Below are positions 31,290 through 40,072 of a DNA stretch of 64,000 nt, one piece after another; within the stretch, counting starts at the first letter, position 1, and every line of letters begins with the position of its first letter. Origin of the DNA: Pseudomonadota bacterium (GTDB lineage: Bacteria > Desulfobacterota > Desulfobulbia > Desulfobulbales > Desulfocapsaceae); the NCBI GenBank assembly GCA_023412495.1, contig JAEYNP010000083.1:1-64000 (forward strand). Reading direction: 5' to 3'. The notes beneath the pieces were generated by a model. The model saw nothing but the letters and a program-made list of their open reading frames with translations, made no database searches and was not told where the DNA came from. A program made the position numbers and the translations under genes.

Positions 31290-32609
31290 TGTCCTTTATC
31301 CCTTCGTTTCTATTAGTCCTTGCAATCACGGCTCCAATTCCAGCGCCACGACTGCTCAACGGCAGGAAACGCTCCGCGAGCGCTCCCGAGCACGGAAATG
31401 TTAATTACATTGGACTACCGTTTTTGTCCAGCACCGTCTGATTCCGCCTGACGGCATCAACCTTCGCGATATCAGGCCACTCCCCACTCGGGAGCCGGCC
31501 GAAGGTGTGGACTGGAGTAACAGCAGACCTCTATAGTATATGTCTCAGCAATCCGTGCCGCACTGACCACCAAGGCACCGGCAAGGTCTCGGTATATTTA
31601 TTGAAGGAGATGATTTTTTCGACGGTTTGTTCAAGAGGACGAGTCCGCGCACAAACTCCATCCAGATAAGCCATCCTCCTATTCAGGAAATGAAAATCAT
31701 TTTCCATAACAAAGAATAAAAATATTTTTACTCTTTTTTCCTGATCACTTTTTTCGGCTGAAAAATCCTTCTTCAAAATTTCTAGCTCTCTCTGCAATTA
31801 TTATTGATAAACTGCAAAATCACTAAAAATCGATCCATTTTTCATTAAATTGACGTAAACATCATATTGATTTATCAATATTTTTACAGAAACGTTAAGA
31901 TCCCACCTAATACCGCATAATTCCATTGATTCCACAACGGGATTTTCACTCTTTCCATTACCGTTGACTTTTAAAAATCGTCTCTGTAGATTCCTCCCCT
32001 GTTAGAGTGAGCAAGGTTGGGAAACAGCGAATGCAGGACTGATAGTGCATTTGCTATCGCGTTTCGTTTGGCCCTTCAGGGAGCAAAGTGAAAATGTCGA
32101 ACTCGATTTTACCCAGTTGTTCTCCGAATGGTGCGGATGCAACTCATGCCTCCTGGTTTGCCGGCAGGGTACACCGACCGACCTGCAACGTCCACCTCTC
32201 TACTTCTCGACCGTTTCCTAATTTTATCTTTTTTTTCGAGAAGTTATCACTTACATCCGTAAATCAGCCGGTTCCAGCGGCCCAGTTGTTTTTTCCATAC
32301 TGGCAGGCAGCAAAAAAAGATTCGAAATCTCCATCTCGCACATTCCTGTTGTCAAGGGATAGGTGGGATTTTTACCCCGCAGGTTTTTCGCACGGATGAC
32401 AGTAGCTCGCCGAGCAGTTGACGGGACCAGAGCTTTGTTATTGAACATCGGCATCCCGACATGGTCGGCTTATAACAAACGAAGGAGGATTTACAATAAA
32501 CAACCCTGGCAACTCTTTTCATTTTCAAACCATAGGCGAACAGTGCCGACGATATGCACAACCACATGGCCGGCACGAGGCAACTGGACAGGAAAAAGGA
32601 ATAACTTCA
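31290..32609. other. 1.3-kb gene-free region before the Hdr/MetF cluster
   Basis: No supported protein gene. The left third carries an 88-codon minus-strand frame (31531-31797, TTG start, no ribosome binding site), which I leave uncalled. The middle (31690-31990) is markedly AT-rich and holds a promoter with an overlapping palindrome (31850-31881). The right part (32000-32600) has mixed composition and no clear structure that I can name. It is probably a long regulatory or leader region for the operon starting at 32610. Confidence 0.6.
31850..31881 (+). promoter_or_regulatory. Promoter with overlapping palindromic operator
   Basis: TTGACG (31850-31855), a 17-base spacer and TATCAA (31873-31878) form a good sigma-70 pattern. 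The -10 is embedded in a perfect 8-2-8 palindrome, ATATTGAT-TT-ATCAATAT (31864-31881). The half-sites resemble FNR/CRP-family TTGAT/ATCAA, but the spacer is two bases instead of four, so the regulator is unclear. It lies 730 bases before the first gene of the Hdr cluster. Confidence 0.45.
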
Positions 32610-33929
32610 ATGTCAGAAAGCACCATCAAAATTCAAGGAAAAAGGCAAAGCTCCTTCCTGGACAAGGTGAAGGAGATCATCCCGGACGGTGGCAATCTCA
32701 ATCTCTGCCTTACCTGCGGCGCCTGTGCCTCCGGCTGTCCGGCAACCGGTCTGGAGGATATGGACCCGCGCAAGTTCCTGCGCATGTGCGCCATGGGCCT
32801 AGATGAGGAAGCCGTCAAATCGCCGTGGGTGTGGATGTGCACCATGTGCCAACGCTGCATTTACGTCTGCCCCATGAAAATCGACATTCCCCAGCTGGTC
32901 TTCAACGCCCGGGCCTCCTGGCCGCGGGAGGAACGTCCCAAGGGCATCAGGAACTCCTGCGACATGGCTCTCCGAAACGAGTCCAACAGCGCCATGGGCA
33001 CCGCGCCCGACGACTTCGTCTTCGTGGTCCAGGACGTGCTCAACGAATACCGCGAGGCGCAGCCGGAATTCGCCGACATGCAGGCCCCGGTAGACAAGGA
33101 AGGCGCCTTCTTCTTTCTTAATCAGAACTCTCGTGAACCGGTGACCGAGCCTGACGAGATGGTGCCCTTGTGGAAGATTCTGCACCTGGCCGGCGTTGAC
33201 TGGACTTACGGCAGCAAGGGCTGGGCCGCAGAAAACTACTGTCTTTTCCTGGCCGACAACGAATGTTGGGAGCGGGTGACGAGGGTCTCGGCCAGACAGG
33301 CCGATCAACTGGGGTGCAAGGTCTTTCTCAACACGGAGTGAGGGCACATCACCTTCTCAGTCCGGGCCGGACTGAAAAAATTCGGAATCGAGCACAAATT
33401 CGAGGTGGCCTCCATCTACTCCTACTATGCCAAGTGGATCAGGGAAGGACGGCTCAAGGTCAATTCCGATTGGAACAAGGACTTGAAGGTCAAGTTCACC
33501 ATCCAAGACCCCTGCCAGATTGTCCGAAAGAGCTTCGGCGATCCCATCGCCGACGATCTGCGCTTCGTCATCAAGTCGGTGGTTGGCGAGGAAAACGTCA
33601 TCGAGATGACCCCGAACAAATCGAACAACTACTGCTGCGGCGGAGGCGGCGGCTTCCTGCAGTCGGGCTTTCCCGAAGCCCGCCGGGAATACGGCAAGAT
33701 AAAATTCAAACAGATCGAAGACACCGGTGCCGACTACTGTATCACCGGCTGCCACAACTGCCACGCCCAGGTCCACGACATCGGCCACCATTATGGCGGG
33801 AAGTACAACACTGTGCACATTTGGACGCTCATCTGTCTGTCGCTCGGGGTCCTCGGGCCGAACGAGCGGGCCTACCTGGGCGACGACCTGCGGGATGTCA
33901 ACGTCTTTCACCCGGAAACCGCCCTGTAG
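32610..33929 (+). CDS. HdrC-HdrB fusion protein with predicted selenocysteine (Sec244)
   Basis: Read through an in-frame UGA (33339-33341), this gives 439 residues. The N-terminal HdrC part has two [4Fe-4S] motifs (C33/36/39/43 and C77/80/83/87). The HdrB-like part has a complete C-terminal CCG motif (C302, C342-C343, C381-C384). The UGA falls in LNTE-U-GH, where I recall relatives having a TECGH cysteine of the first, degenerate CCG unit. Reading frame and protein similarity continue without a break past the UGA, and a hairpin of bacterial SECIS type follows. Standard gene callers would give two pieces (32610-33341 and one from a GTG at 33405). AAGGA nine bases ahead supports the start. First gene of the MetF/Hdr operon; predicted role is electron transfer with HdrA and MvhD. 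Confidence 0.8.
33339..33375 (+). promoter_or_regulatory. UGA codon plus putative SECIS hairpin
   Basis: UGA at 33339-33341; after 15 bases comes a perfect eight-base stem TCAGTCCG/CGGACTGA (33357-33375) with loop GGC. The loop begins 23 bases after the UGA and starts with G. This fits the general bacterial SECIS description as I know it (apical loop roughly 16-37 bases downstream, with G among its first two bases). Confidence 0.7.
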
Positions 33930-33987
33930 AAGGAAGACACAACCAGGACAACTACTCAACCGGCTTTGATTGGAGGTATTTAACCCT

Positions 33988-34860
33988 ATGAGTTTTCAAA
34001 AGAAACTGGCAGCAAAGGAATTTGCGGTATTGGCTGAAATGCACACACCGAAAGGCATCAACATTTCCAGGCTGGTGAACGATGCGAGGCGCCTGAAAGG
34101 CCGGGTCGATGCGGTGGTGGTGCCGGACATGGACAACGGCATCATGCGCATGAGCGCCATCGCCGGAGGCGTCCTCCTGCAACAGCAGGGCATCGAGACC
34201 ATCATGCATACCTACTGCCGTGACCGCAACCGCATGGCACTGCAAGGCGATGCCCTGGCCGCCTATGTCCTCGGCATCCAGAACCTTATCGTCGCCAACA
34301 GCGAGGACATGAGCGAAAGCGACCACAGCGACGCCAAGGCCGTCAACGACGTGAGCGAGGTACGGCTGATCGAATCTCTGATGGGGCTACAGAAGGGTAA
34401 GGATATGAGCGGCTTCGATCTGGACGGCGCGCCTGCCTTCACCATCGGCTGCACCATGGCCCCCTGCGCCGACAGCAAGGCCTGTGAGACCGCTCTCGCC
34501 GCCGCCAAAAAGAAAATCGCCGCCGGCGCCTCCTACATCATCGCCCCGCCGGTCTTCGACCCGGCCGCGGGCGCCGAGGTCCTCGACAAACTCAAGGCGC
34601 TGGGTGTCCCGGTCATTGCCTCCGTCTTTCTCATCAAGTCTCTGGCCATCGCCCAGTACATCGCCAACAGCGACCCCAGCGCCCGTATCTCCGACGATCT
34701 CATCCGGCGCATTCGCAAATCCGCCGACCGCGAGCAGGAAGGCATCAAGATCGCCGGCGAGACGATCCTCTCCCTGAAGGAAATCGCGCACGGCGTGCTG
34801 ATCCAGACTCTGGGCTGGGAACACAGGGTTCCGGAAATACTTGACGTGGCGAAAATCTGA
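33988..34860 (+). CDS. Methylenetetrahydrofolate reductase-family protein (MetF paralogue 1)
   Basis: A 290-residue protein with the MetF TIM-barrel pattern (FAVLAEMHTPKG at the start, IMHTYCRDRNRMALQGD in the middle, GASYIIAPPVFD late). It diverges from the second MetF of this operon: the family LxxSGD segment reads NLIVANSEDM and a cysteine pair appears in GCTMAPC. It may be a structural or substrate-variant partner. GGAGG lies 11 bases before the chosen ATG; a TTG at 33970 is the alternative. It sits between the Hdr fusion and hdrA, which suggests it belongs to the same complex. Confidence 0.8.
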   Translation: MSFQKKLAAKEFAVLAEMHTPKGINISRLVNDARRLKGRVDAVVVPDMDNGIMRMSAIAGGVLLQQQGIETIMHTYCRDRNRMALQGDALAAYVLGIQNLIVANSEDMSESDHSDAKAVNDVSEVRLIESLMGLQKGKDMSGFDLDGAPAFTIGCTMAPCADSKACETALAAAKKKIAAGASYIIAPPVFDPAAGAEVLDKLKALGVPVIASVFLIKSLAIAQYIANSDPSARISDDLIRRIRKSADREQEGIKIAGETILSLKEIAHGVLIQTLGWEHRVPEILDVAKI

Positions 34861-34914
34861 TCCCGAACGACTCAACCAACTCCCAGGACTTAACCTGTGA
34901 ACTGAAAGGTAACC

Positions 34915-37900
34915 ATGCAGAACTCAAACAGACCCCAACAAAGCAACAAGGTGCTGGTTGTCGGCGGAGGTCTCGGCGGGATACGAACGGCTCTCGATTT
35001 AGCGGAGGCCGAAAAGGACGTCATCCTCATCGATCGAGCCCCCACCATCGGCGGGCTCATGACCCAGCTCGACCGGACATTCCCGACCAACAACTGCGAT
35101 CTCTGTACCATCTCTCCCCACCTCTCGGAAACCAACCGTCAGGAGCACATCGAGTTGCTGGAGATGACCGCCGTCGAGAACGTCAAAGGGAAGAAAGGCA
35201 ACTTCACCGTTACCCTCAAGACCGCCCCGAGGTACATCAACCTCGACAAATGCACGGGCTGCGGTGAATGCTTCAAGCATTTTCCGGAATGCGTCAATTT
35301 CAACCCCGGTCTCGACCACCGGGCGCCGACCTGCATGCGCTACCCGCAGGCGACCCCTCAGTCCTTCTCTATCGACCTAAAGAAGTGCACGGATGTCAAA
35401 GCGCTGGTCGACATCTGTCCGGCCGGGGCGATCAACCCGGACGACATGCCGCGCAACCGGGAAATCCGCTGCGCCTCCATCGTCCTCTCGCCCGGGGCCT
35501 CGCTCTTTGATCCGAGCCACCTCGATTATTTCGGTTACGGCAAATTGCCGGATGTGGTCACGAGCCTCGAATACGAGCGGATCCTCTCCGCCTCCGGACC
35601 GACCAGCGGCCAGCTCCTCCGCCCCTCGAACGGCCAGCAGCCGAAGAAGGTTGCCTGGATCCAGTGCGTCGGCTCCCGCGGCCTGCAGAAAGGCGCCGGG
35701 GCCTACTGTTCCCATGCCTGCTGCATGTTCGCATTGAAAGAGGCGATCGTCACCAAGGAGCGGTTCCAGGAGGATATCGAGACGACCATCTTCTATATGG
35801 ACATGCGGACCTTTGGCAAGGATTACGAGCTGTACCTGGAGCGCGCCAAGAACGAATACGGCGTGCGTCTCGTGCGCAGCCGGCCTCACTCCGTCCTCCA
35901 ACCTGAAGGCGGCACCGACCTGAGCGTCCTGTACACCACCGACGAGACCTCAAAGCAGTTCGAGGAGCACTTCGACATGATCGTGCTCTCCACGGGCTTC
36001 AGGACCTCCGAGGAAACCCGGACTCTCGCGGCCAGAATGGACATCGAGCTGAACGGTGAGTTCTTCCCTGAGACCGACGGCTTCAACCCGGTGGCCACCA
36101 GCCGGCCCGGCATCTATGTTGCCGGCACCTTCGCCGGGCCGAAGGATATTCCCGAGACCATGGTCCAGGCCAGCGCCGCCGCCTGCATGGCCGGCGCCGA
36201 TGTGGGACCGGCGGCGAAGGAGGCGGAGGTAGAGGAAGATGAACCGCGCAAGGAGCGAGACATCTTCCTGGAAGAGCCGAAAGTCGGCGTCTTCATCTGT
36301 GACTGCGGCGAGAATATAGGCAGCGTCATAGACATGGCCAGTCTCGTCGACTACGCAGCCTCCCTGCCCCACGTGGCGACGGCCAGGACCGAAGGCCACG
36401 GCTGCAGCCGGATCTCCATGGAAAATATCAGGAAAACCATCGAGGAGGAGCAGCTCAACCGGGTGGTCATCGGCGGCTGTTCCCCACGCACCCATCAGAC
36501 CAAATTCCAGGAACTGCTGCGCCGCGCCGGTCTCAACAAGTACCTGGTGGAGATCGCCAACATCAGGGATCAGGCTACGTGGGTCCATTCCGCAACGCCC
36601 GCCGCGGCAACCGCCAAGGCCAAGGATCTGCTCAAAATGGCGGTAGGCGCGGTGGTCAAGGCCCAGCCCCTCGCCGACCAGAGCCTGCCCATGAACAAGA
36701 ACGTCCTGGTTGTGGGCGGCGGGGTGACCGGTATGACCGCGGCCCTCAGGCTCGCCGATCAGGGCTTCCAGGTCTATCTCACGGAGAAGAGCGACAAGCT
36801 GGGCGGAGTGGCGAATGAACTGTTTAAGACGCTTGAAGGCGGCGACGTCCAGACCTTCATCGGTGATCTGATCAGCAAAGTTCGGAAGAATGAGAAAATC
36901 CAAGTCTTCACCCGCGCCCTCATCGTCGATCACTCCGGCATGCCGGGCATGTTCAGGACCGGCATGCAGAGCGGGCCGCAGATGTTCTACCGCCAGCTGG
37001 AACACGGCGTAACGATTCTCGCCACCGGCGCGAAACCAGGCCGTCCGTCGCTCTACCTGCTGGACGAGCATCCGGCGGTGCGGACCCAGCTCGAAACCCA
37101 GAAGTTCCTGGTCGAGCACCCCGAAATCGTGAAGAAGTGGGACAACGTGGTGATGATCCAGTGCGTCGGTTCGAGGACCCCGGAGAATCCCAACTGTTCC
37201 CGGATCTGCTGTCAGAATGCCATCAAGAATGCCCTGGCAATCCTGGCCCTCAATCCCGAATCCCGGATCTTCGTGCTCTACCGGGATATGCGGACCTATG
37301 GTTTTCAGGAGGAGTACTACCAGAAGGCCAGGGAAAAGGGCGTCATCTTCGTCCGCTACCAGACCGACAATCCCCCCGTGGTCGAGGCCGCGGGCGACCG
37401 GGTGGAAGTCACCTACTTCGACGCCCTGCTCGGCCGCAAAGTGACTGTTGAAGCGGACGACCTGAGCCTCAGCACCGGCATGGTGAGTGATCTCGACTCC
37501 ACTGAAGAGCTCTCGATGATCTTCAAGCTGCCGCGCACCGCCGACGGCTATTTCCTGGAAGACCACGTGAAACTCCGGCCGGTGGATATGCCGGTGCCCG
37601 GCTTCTTTTTGGCCGGCACGGCCCACTCCCCGAAACTCATCAAAGAGAGTGTCGCCCAGGCCCATGCCGCGGCGGCCCGGGCCCAGACCATGCTGGTGAA
37701 AGACGAGATCAATCTCGGCGCAGCAACCGCAAGAGTTGACGGCAGCATCTGCGCCGCCTGCCTCATGTGCGTTCGGTCCTGCCCGTTCAATGTCCCCTTC
37801 ATTAACGCGGACGGCTACTCCGAGATCGACCCGGCCAAGTGTCACGGCTGCGGCGTGTGCGTTTCGGAATGTCCGGCCAAGGCGATCCAGTTGATGCAGT

Positions 37901-37959
37901 TCGAGGACGACAGGATTCTCGCCAAGGTGGAACAACTATTTGAAAGGATGAATGCATGA
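34915..37959 (+). CDS. hdrA: Double-length HdrA-like FAD/iron-sulfur protein
   Basis: At 1014 residues, about half again the length of ordinary HdrA. Residues 1-440 form a first FAD module (VLVVGGGLGGIRTALDLAE, then NNCDLC) with a partly degenerate ferredoxin insert (CTGCGEC, then CTDVKALVDICP). Residues from about 458 are canonical HdrA: GVFICDCGENIG, CSPRTHQTKFQE, a second FAD site VLVVGGGVTGMTAA near 597, and a C-terminal two-cluster ferredoxin (CAACLMCVRSCP and CHGCGVCVSECP). In Hdr complexes HdrA carries the flavin that bifurcates electrons. A ribosome binding site AAAGG precedes the ATG, and the stop overlaps mvhD. Confidence 0.9.
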   Translation: MQNSNRPQQSNKVLVVGGGLGGIRTALDLAEAEKDVILIDRAPTIGGLMTQLDRTFPTNNCDLCTISPHLSETNRQEHIELLEMTAVENVKGKKGNFTVTLKTAPRYINLDKCTGCGECFKHFPECVNFNPGLDHRAPTCMRYPQATPQSFSIDLKKCTDVKALVDICPAGAINPDDMPRNREIRCASIVLSPGASLFDPSHLDYFGYGKLPDVVTSLEYERILSASGPTSGQLLRPSNGQQPKKVAWIQCVGSRGLQKGAGAYCSHACCMFALKEAIVTKERFQEDIETTIFYMDMRTFGKDYELYLERAKNEYGVRLVRSRPHSVLQPEGGTDLSVLYTTDETSKQFEEHFDMIVLSTGFRTSEETRTLAARMDIELNGEFFPETDGFNPVATSRPGIYVAGTFAGPKDIPETMVQASAAACMAGADVGPAAKEAEVEEDEPRKERDIFLEEPKVGVFICDCGENIGSVIDMASLVDYAASLPHVATARTEGHGCSRISMENIRKTIEEEQLNRVVIGGCSPRTHQTKFQELLRRAGLNKYLVEIANIRDQATWVHSATPAAATAKAKDLLKMAVGAVVKAQPLADQSLPMNKNVLVVGGGVTGMTAALRLADQGFQVYLTEKSDKLGGVANELFKTLEGGDVQTFIGDLISKVRKNEKIQVFTRALIVDHSGMPGMFRTGMQSGPQMFYRQLEHGVTILATGAKPGRPSLYLLDEHPAVRTQLETQKFLVEHPEIVKKWDNVVMIQCVGSRTPENPNCSRICCQNAIKNALAILALNPESRIFVLYRDMRTYGFQEEYYQKAREKGVIFVRYQTDNPPVVEAAGDRVEVTYFDALLGRKVTVEADDLSLSTGMVSDLDSTEELSMIFKLPRTADGYFLEDHVKLRPVDMPVPGFFLAGTAHSPKLIKESVAQAHAAAARAQTMLVKDEINLGAATARVDGSICAACLMCVRSCPFNVPFINADGYSEIDPAKCHGCGVCVSECPAKAIQLMQFEDDRILAKVEQLFERMNA

Positions 37960-38381
37960 TGGAAAATTTCGAACCGGTAATCGTAGCCTTCTGCTGCCAC
38001 TACTGCGCCTATACTGCCGCCGACATGGCAGGAAGCCAACGGCTTCCCTACCCGGCCAACGTAAAGATCATCCGGGTCCCCTGCTCCGGCAAGGTCGATG
38101 CCCTGCACATCGTCCGCGCCTTCGAAAAGGGGGCTGACGGTGTCTACGTAGCCGGCTGTCTGGAGGGGGACTGCCACTTCAAGAACGGCAATATCCGGGC
38201 CAGCCGGCGAGTGGCCTATGTGAAAAAATACCTCGAGGAGATCGGCATAGAAAGCGAGAGGCTCGAGATGGTCACCATGAGCGCCGGGATGGGCAGCCGC
38301 TTCGCCCAGACCGCCACGGAAATCACCGAAAAGATCAGAAAACTCGGGCCCAGTCCGATTCGGACCGCCCTGGCCCTCTAG
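37956..38381 (+). CDS. mvhD: MvhD-type electron-transfer subunit
   Basis: A 141-residue iron-sulfur protein of the MvhD (hydrogenase iron-sulfur subunit) family. Family cysteines are visible in FCCHYCAY (C13, C14, C17), VPCSGK and GCLEGDC. It passes electrons between a partner oxidoreductase and HdrA. No hydrogenase or formate dehydrogenase gene is adjacent, so the donor is unknown. The start overlaps the hdrA stop (ATGATG), indicating coupled translation. Confidence 0.9.
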   Translation: MMENFEPVIVAFCCHYCAYTAADMAGSQRLPYPANVKIIRVPCSGKVDALHIVRAFEKGADGVYVAGCLEGDCHFKNGNIRASRRVAYVKKYLEEIGIESERLEMVTMSAGMGSRFAQTATEITEKIRKLGPSPIRTALAL

Positions 38382-38433
38382 CTTGGCGGCGTCAACCAAG
38401 CTGACGGTATTCATTTAAGGAGAGCAAACCACA

Positions 38434-39102
38434 ATGATCACTGCTGAACGAAAACCTTTGGAAGAACTCATTGACTACGTCAAGCCCTTCAAGCGCATCC
38501 TGCTGCTCGGCTGCAACGAGTGCGTGACGGTCTGCGCCGCCGGCGGCAGGAAGGAAGTTGGCCTCCTGGCCTCCGGCTTGCAGATGGCGATGCTGAAAAA
38601 CGGCATGAACATCGATATCCGCCAGCACACCCTGGAGCGGCAGTGCGATCCCGAGTATGTCGAGGAACTGGTGCCGATGATCGACGGCGCCGAGGCCGTC
38701 ATGTCCATGGCCTGCGGCTGTGGCGTACAGCAGCTCGCCATGCGCTTCAAGGACAAGCCGGTCTTTCCGGCAGTTAACACGAAATTCATGGGCGCTTCCG
38801 AACGTCACGGCGTCTGGGCTGAGAGATGCCAGGGCTGCGGCAACTGCCTGCTCGGCATCACTGCCGGGGTCTGCCCCATCGCCAGGTGCTCCAAGCAGCT
38901 GATGAACGGCCCCTGCGGCGGTTCGTCCGCCGGCAAATGCGAGATCGGCAACGACGTGGACTGCGCCTGGCAGCTCATCTGGGACAGGCTGAAAGTCCTC
39001 GGCCAGACGGACAGATATCTGGAAAACATTCCGGCAAAAGACTGGAGACCGGGCGGAGGAAGTGGTCCGAGAAAGATTATCAGAGAGGATTTGGCAGAAT
39101 GA
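38434..39102 (+). CDS. metV: MetV-type zinc/iron-sulfur subunit of methylenetetrahydrofolate reductase
   Basis: A 222-residue protein of the MTHFR C-terminal-domain (MetV) family. A first region has LGCNECVTVC and a central CGCGVQQ. The C-terminal cysteine ladder (CQGCGNC, CPIARCSK, NGPCGG, KCEIG) is typical of MetV. In acetogens MetV pairs with MetF as reductase of the methyl branch. The ribosome binding site AGGAG is clear, and the stop overlaps the following metF start (ATGA). Confidence 0.9.
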   Translation: MITAERKPLEELIDYVKPFKRILLLGCNECVTVCAAGGRKEVGLLASGLQMAMLKNGMNIDIRQHTLERQCDPEYVEELVPMIDGAEAVMSMACGCGVQQLAMRFKDKPVFPAVNTKFMGASERHGVWAERCQGCGNCLLGITAGVCPIARCSKQLMNGPCGGSSAGKCEIGNDVDCAWQLIWDRLKVLGQTDRYLENIPAKDWRPGGGSGPRKIIREDLAE

Positions 39103-40022
39103 AAACCGAAAGCAAATTAGAAAAAATCTTGGCGGCAGGACATTTTGCAGTTACCGGTGAATGCGGACCGCCACGGGGGGCCCAGCCGGGCCATGTGGTC
39201 GAGAAGGCGAAATACCTGGAAGGCGTGGTCGACGCGGTCAACGTCACCGACAACCAGACGGCGATGGTGCGGATGTCGAGCCTGGCCGCATCCGTGATCA
39301 TAAAGCAGCAGGGCCTGAACCCCCTCTTGCAGATGACCTGTCGAGACCGCAATCGCCTCGCCATGCAGGCCGATATCATCGGCGCCTATTCCCTGGGCAT
39401 CGACACCATGCTCTGCCTCTCCGGCGACCACACCAAGTTCGGCGATCACCCCATGGCCATGAACGTGCACGACATCGACTCCATCCAGATGCTCGAGATG
39501 GTGAGGGACATGCGCGACAAGAGCCTCTTCCAGGGCGGGGCCGAGATAAAGGGTGCGCCGAAGATGTTCATCGGCGCCGCGGCCAACCCTTTCGCCGACC
39601 CCTTCGAGCTGCGGGTCATGCGCCTGGCCAAGAAGGTCGCCGCCGGTGCCGACTTCATCCAGACCCAGTGCATCTTCAACGTGCCCAAGTTCGAGAAGTG
39701 GATGGAAGGTGTACGCGAGAAGGGTCTCCACAAGAAGTGCTACATTCTCGCCGGGGTAACCCCGTGCAAGTCGCTCGGCGCCGCCAAGTACATGGCCAAC
39801 CGGGTGCCGGGCATGGACGTGCCTAAAGAGATCGTCGAGCGGATGGCTTCCGTTCCCAAGGAAAAACAGGCTGAGGAAGGCGTTGCCATCTGCGTGGAGA
39901 CCATCGACAAGCTGAAAAAGATCGAGGGGGTTGCCGGCATCCACATCATGGCCATCGAGTGGGAGGAAAAAGTAAAAGAAATCTGCGAAAGGGCAGGACT
40001 TCTGCCTCGACCTCAGGTATAA
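39099..40022 (+). CDS. metF: Methylenetetrahydrofolate reductase MetF
   Basis: Reduces methylene-tetrahydrofolate to methyl-tetrahydrofolate (or the reverse in an oxidising sulfate reducer). The 307 residues keep the MetF barrel: FAVTGECGPPRG at the start, VNVTDNQTAMVRMSS, LQMTCRDRNRLAMQAD, the flavin-site LCLSGDH and FIQTQCIFN. The start overlaps the metV stop. The open frame extends far upstream inside metV, which I reject. Together with MetV, HdrA, the HdrCB fusion and MvhD it completes the subunit set of the Moorella-type complex. Confidence 0.93.
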   Translation: MKTESKLEKILAAGHFAVTGECGPPRGAQPGHVVEKAKYLEGVVDAVNVTDNQTAMVRMSSLAASVIIKQQGLNPLLQMTCRDRNRLAMQADIIGAYSLGIDTMLCLSGDHTKFGDHPMAMNVHDIDSIQMLEMVRDMRDKSLFQGGAEIKGAPKMFIGAAANPFADPFELRVMRLAKKVAAGADFIQTQCIFNVPKFEKWMEGVREKGLHKKCYILAGVTPCKSLGAAKYMANRVPGMDVPKEIVERMASVPKEKQAEEGVAICVETIDKLKKIEGVAGIHIMAIEWEEKVKEICERAGLLPRPQV

Positions 40023-40072
40023 CAGCAAAAGAGCGGTTAACAACCCATTCAGCGGATGAAGGAGAGTTCAAC

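Noticed and set aside
31531..31797. 88-codon minus-strand frame in the 1.3-kb gene-free region
   Set aside because: TTG start without a ribosome binding site, AT-rich, no recognised family. It could be a real small gene, but the evidence is too thin.
31864..31881. Calling the palindrome a standard FNR box
   Set aside because: The half-sites TTGAT and ATCAA are separated by two bases, not four, so it does not fit the FNR helix spacing. Kept only as a generic operator candidate.
33405..33929. Independent HdrB-like gene starting at a GTG after the UGA
   Set aside because: The 21 codons between the UGA and this GTG encode sequence that continues the protein smoothly, there is no ribosome binding site, and the SECIS-like hairpin favours readthrough.
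35950..37935. 661-codon minus-strand frame opposite hdrA
   Set aside because: Shadow of hdrA, same reasoning as for the other long antisense frames.
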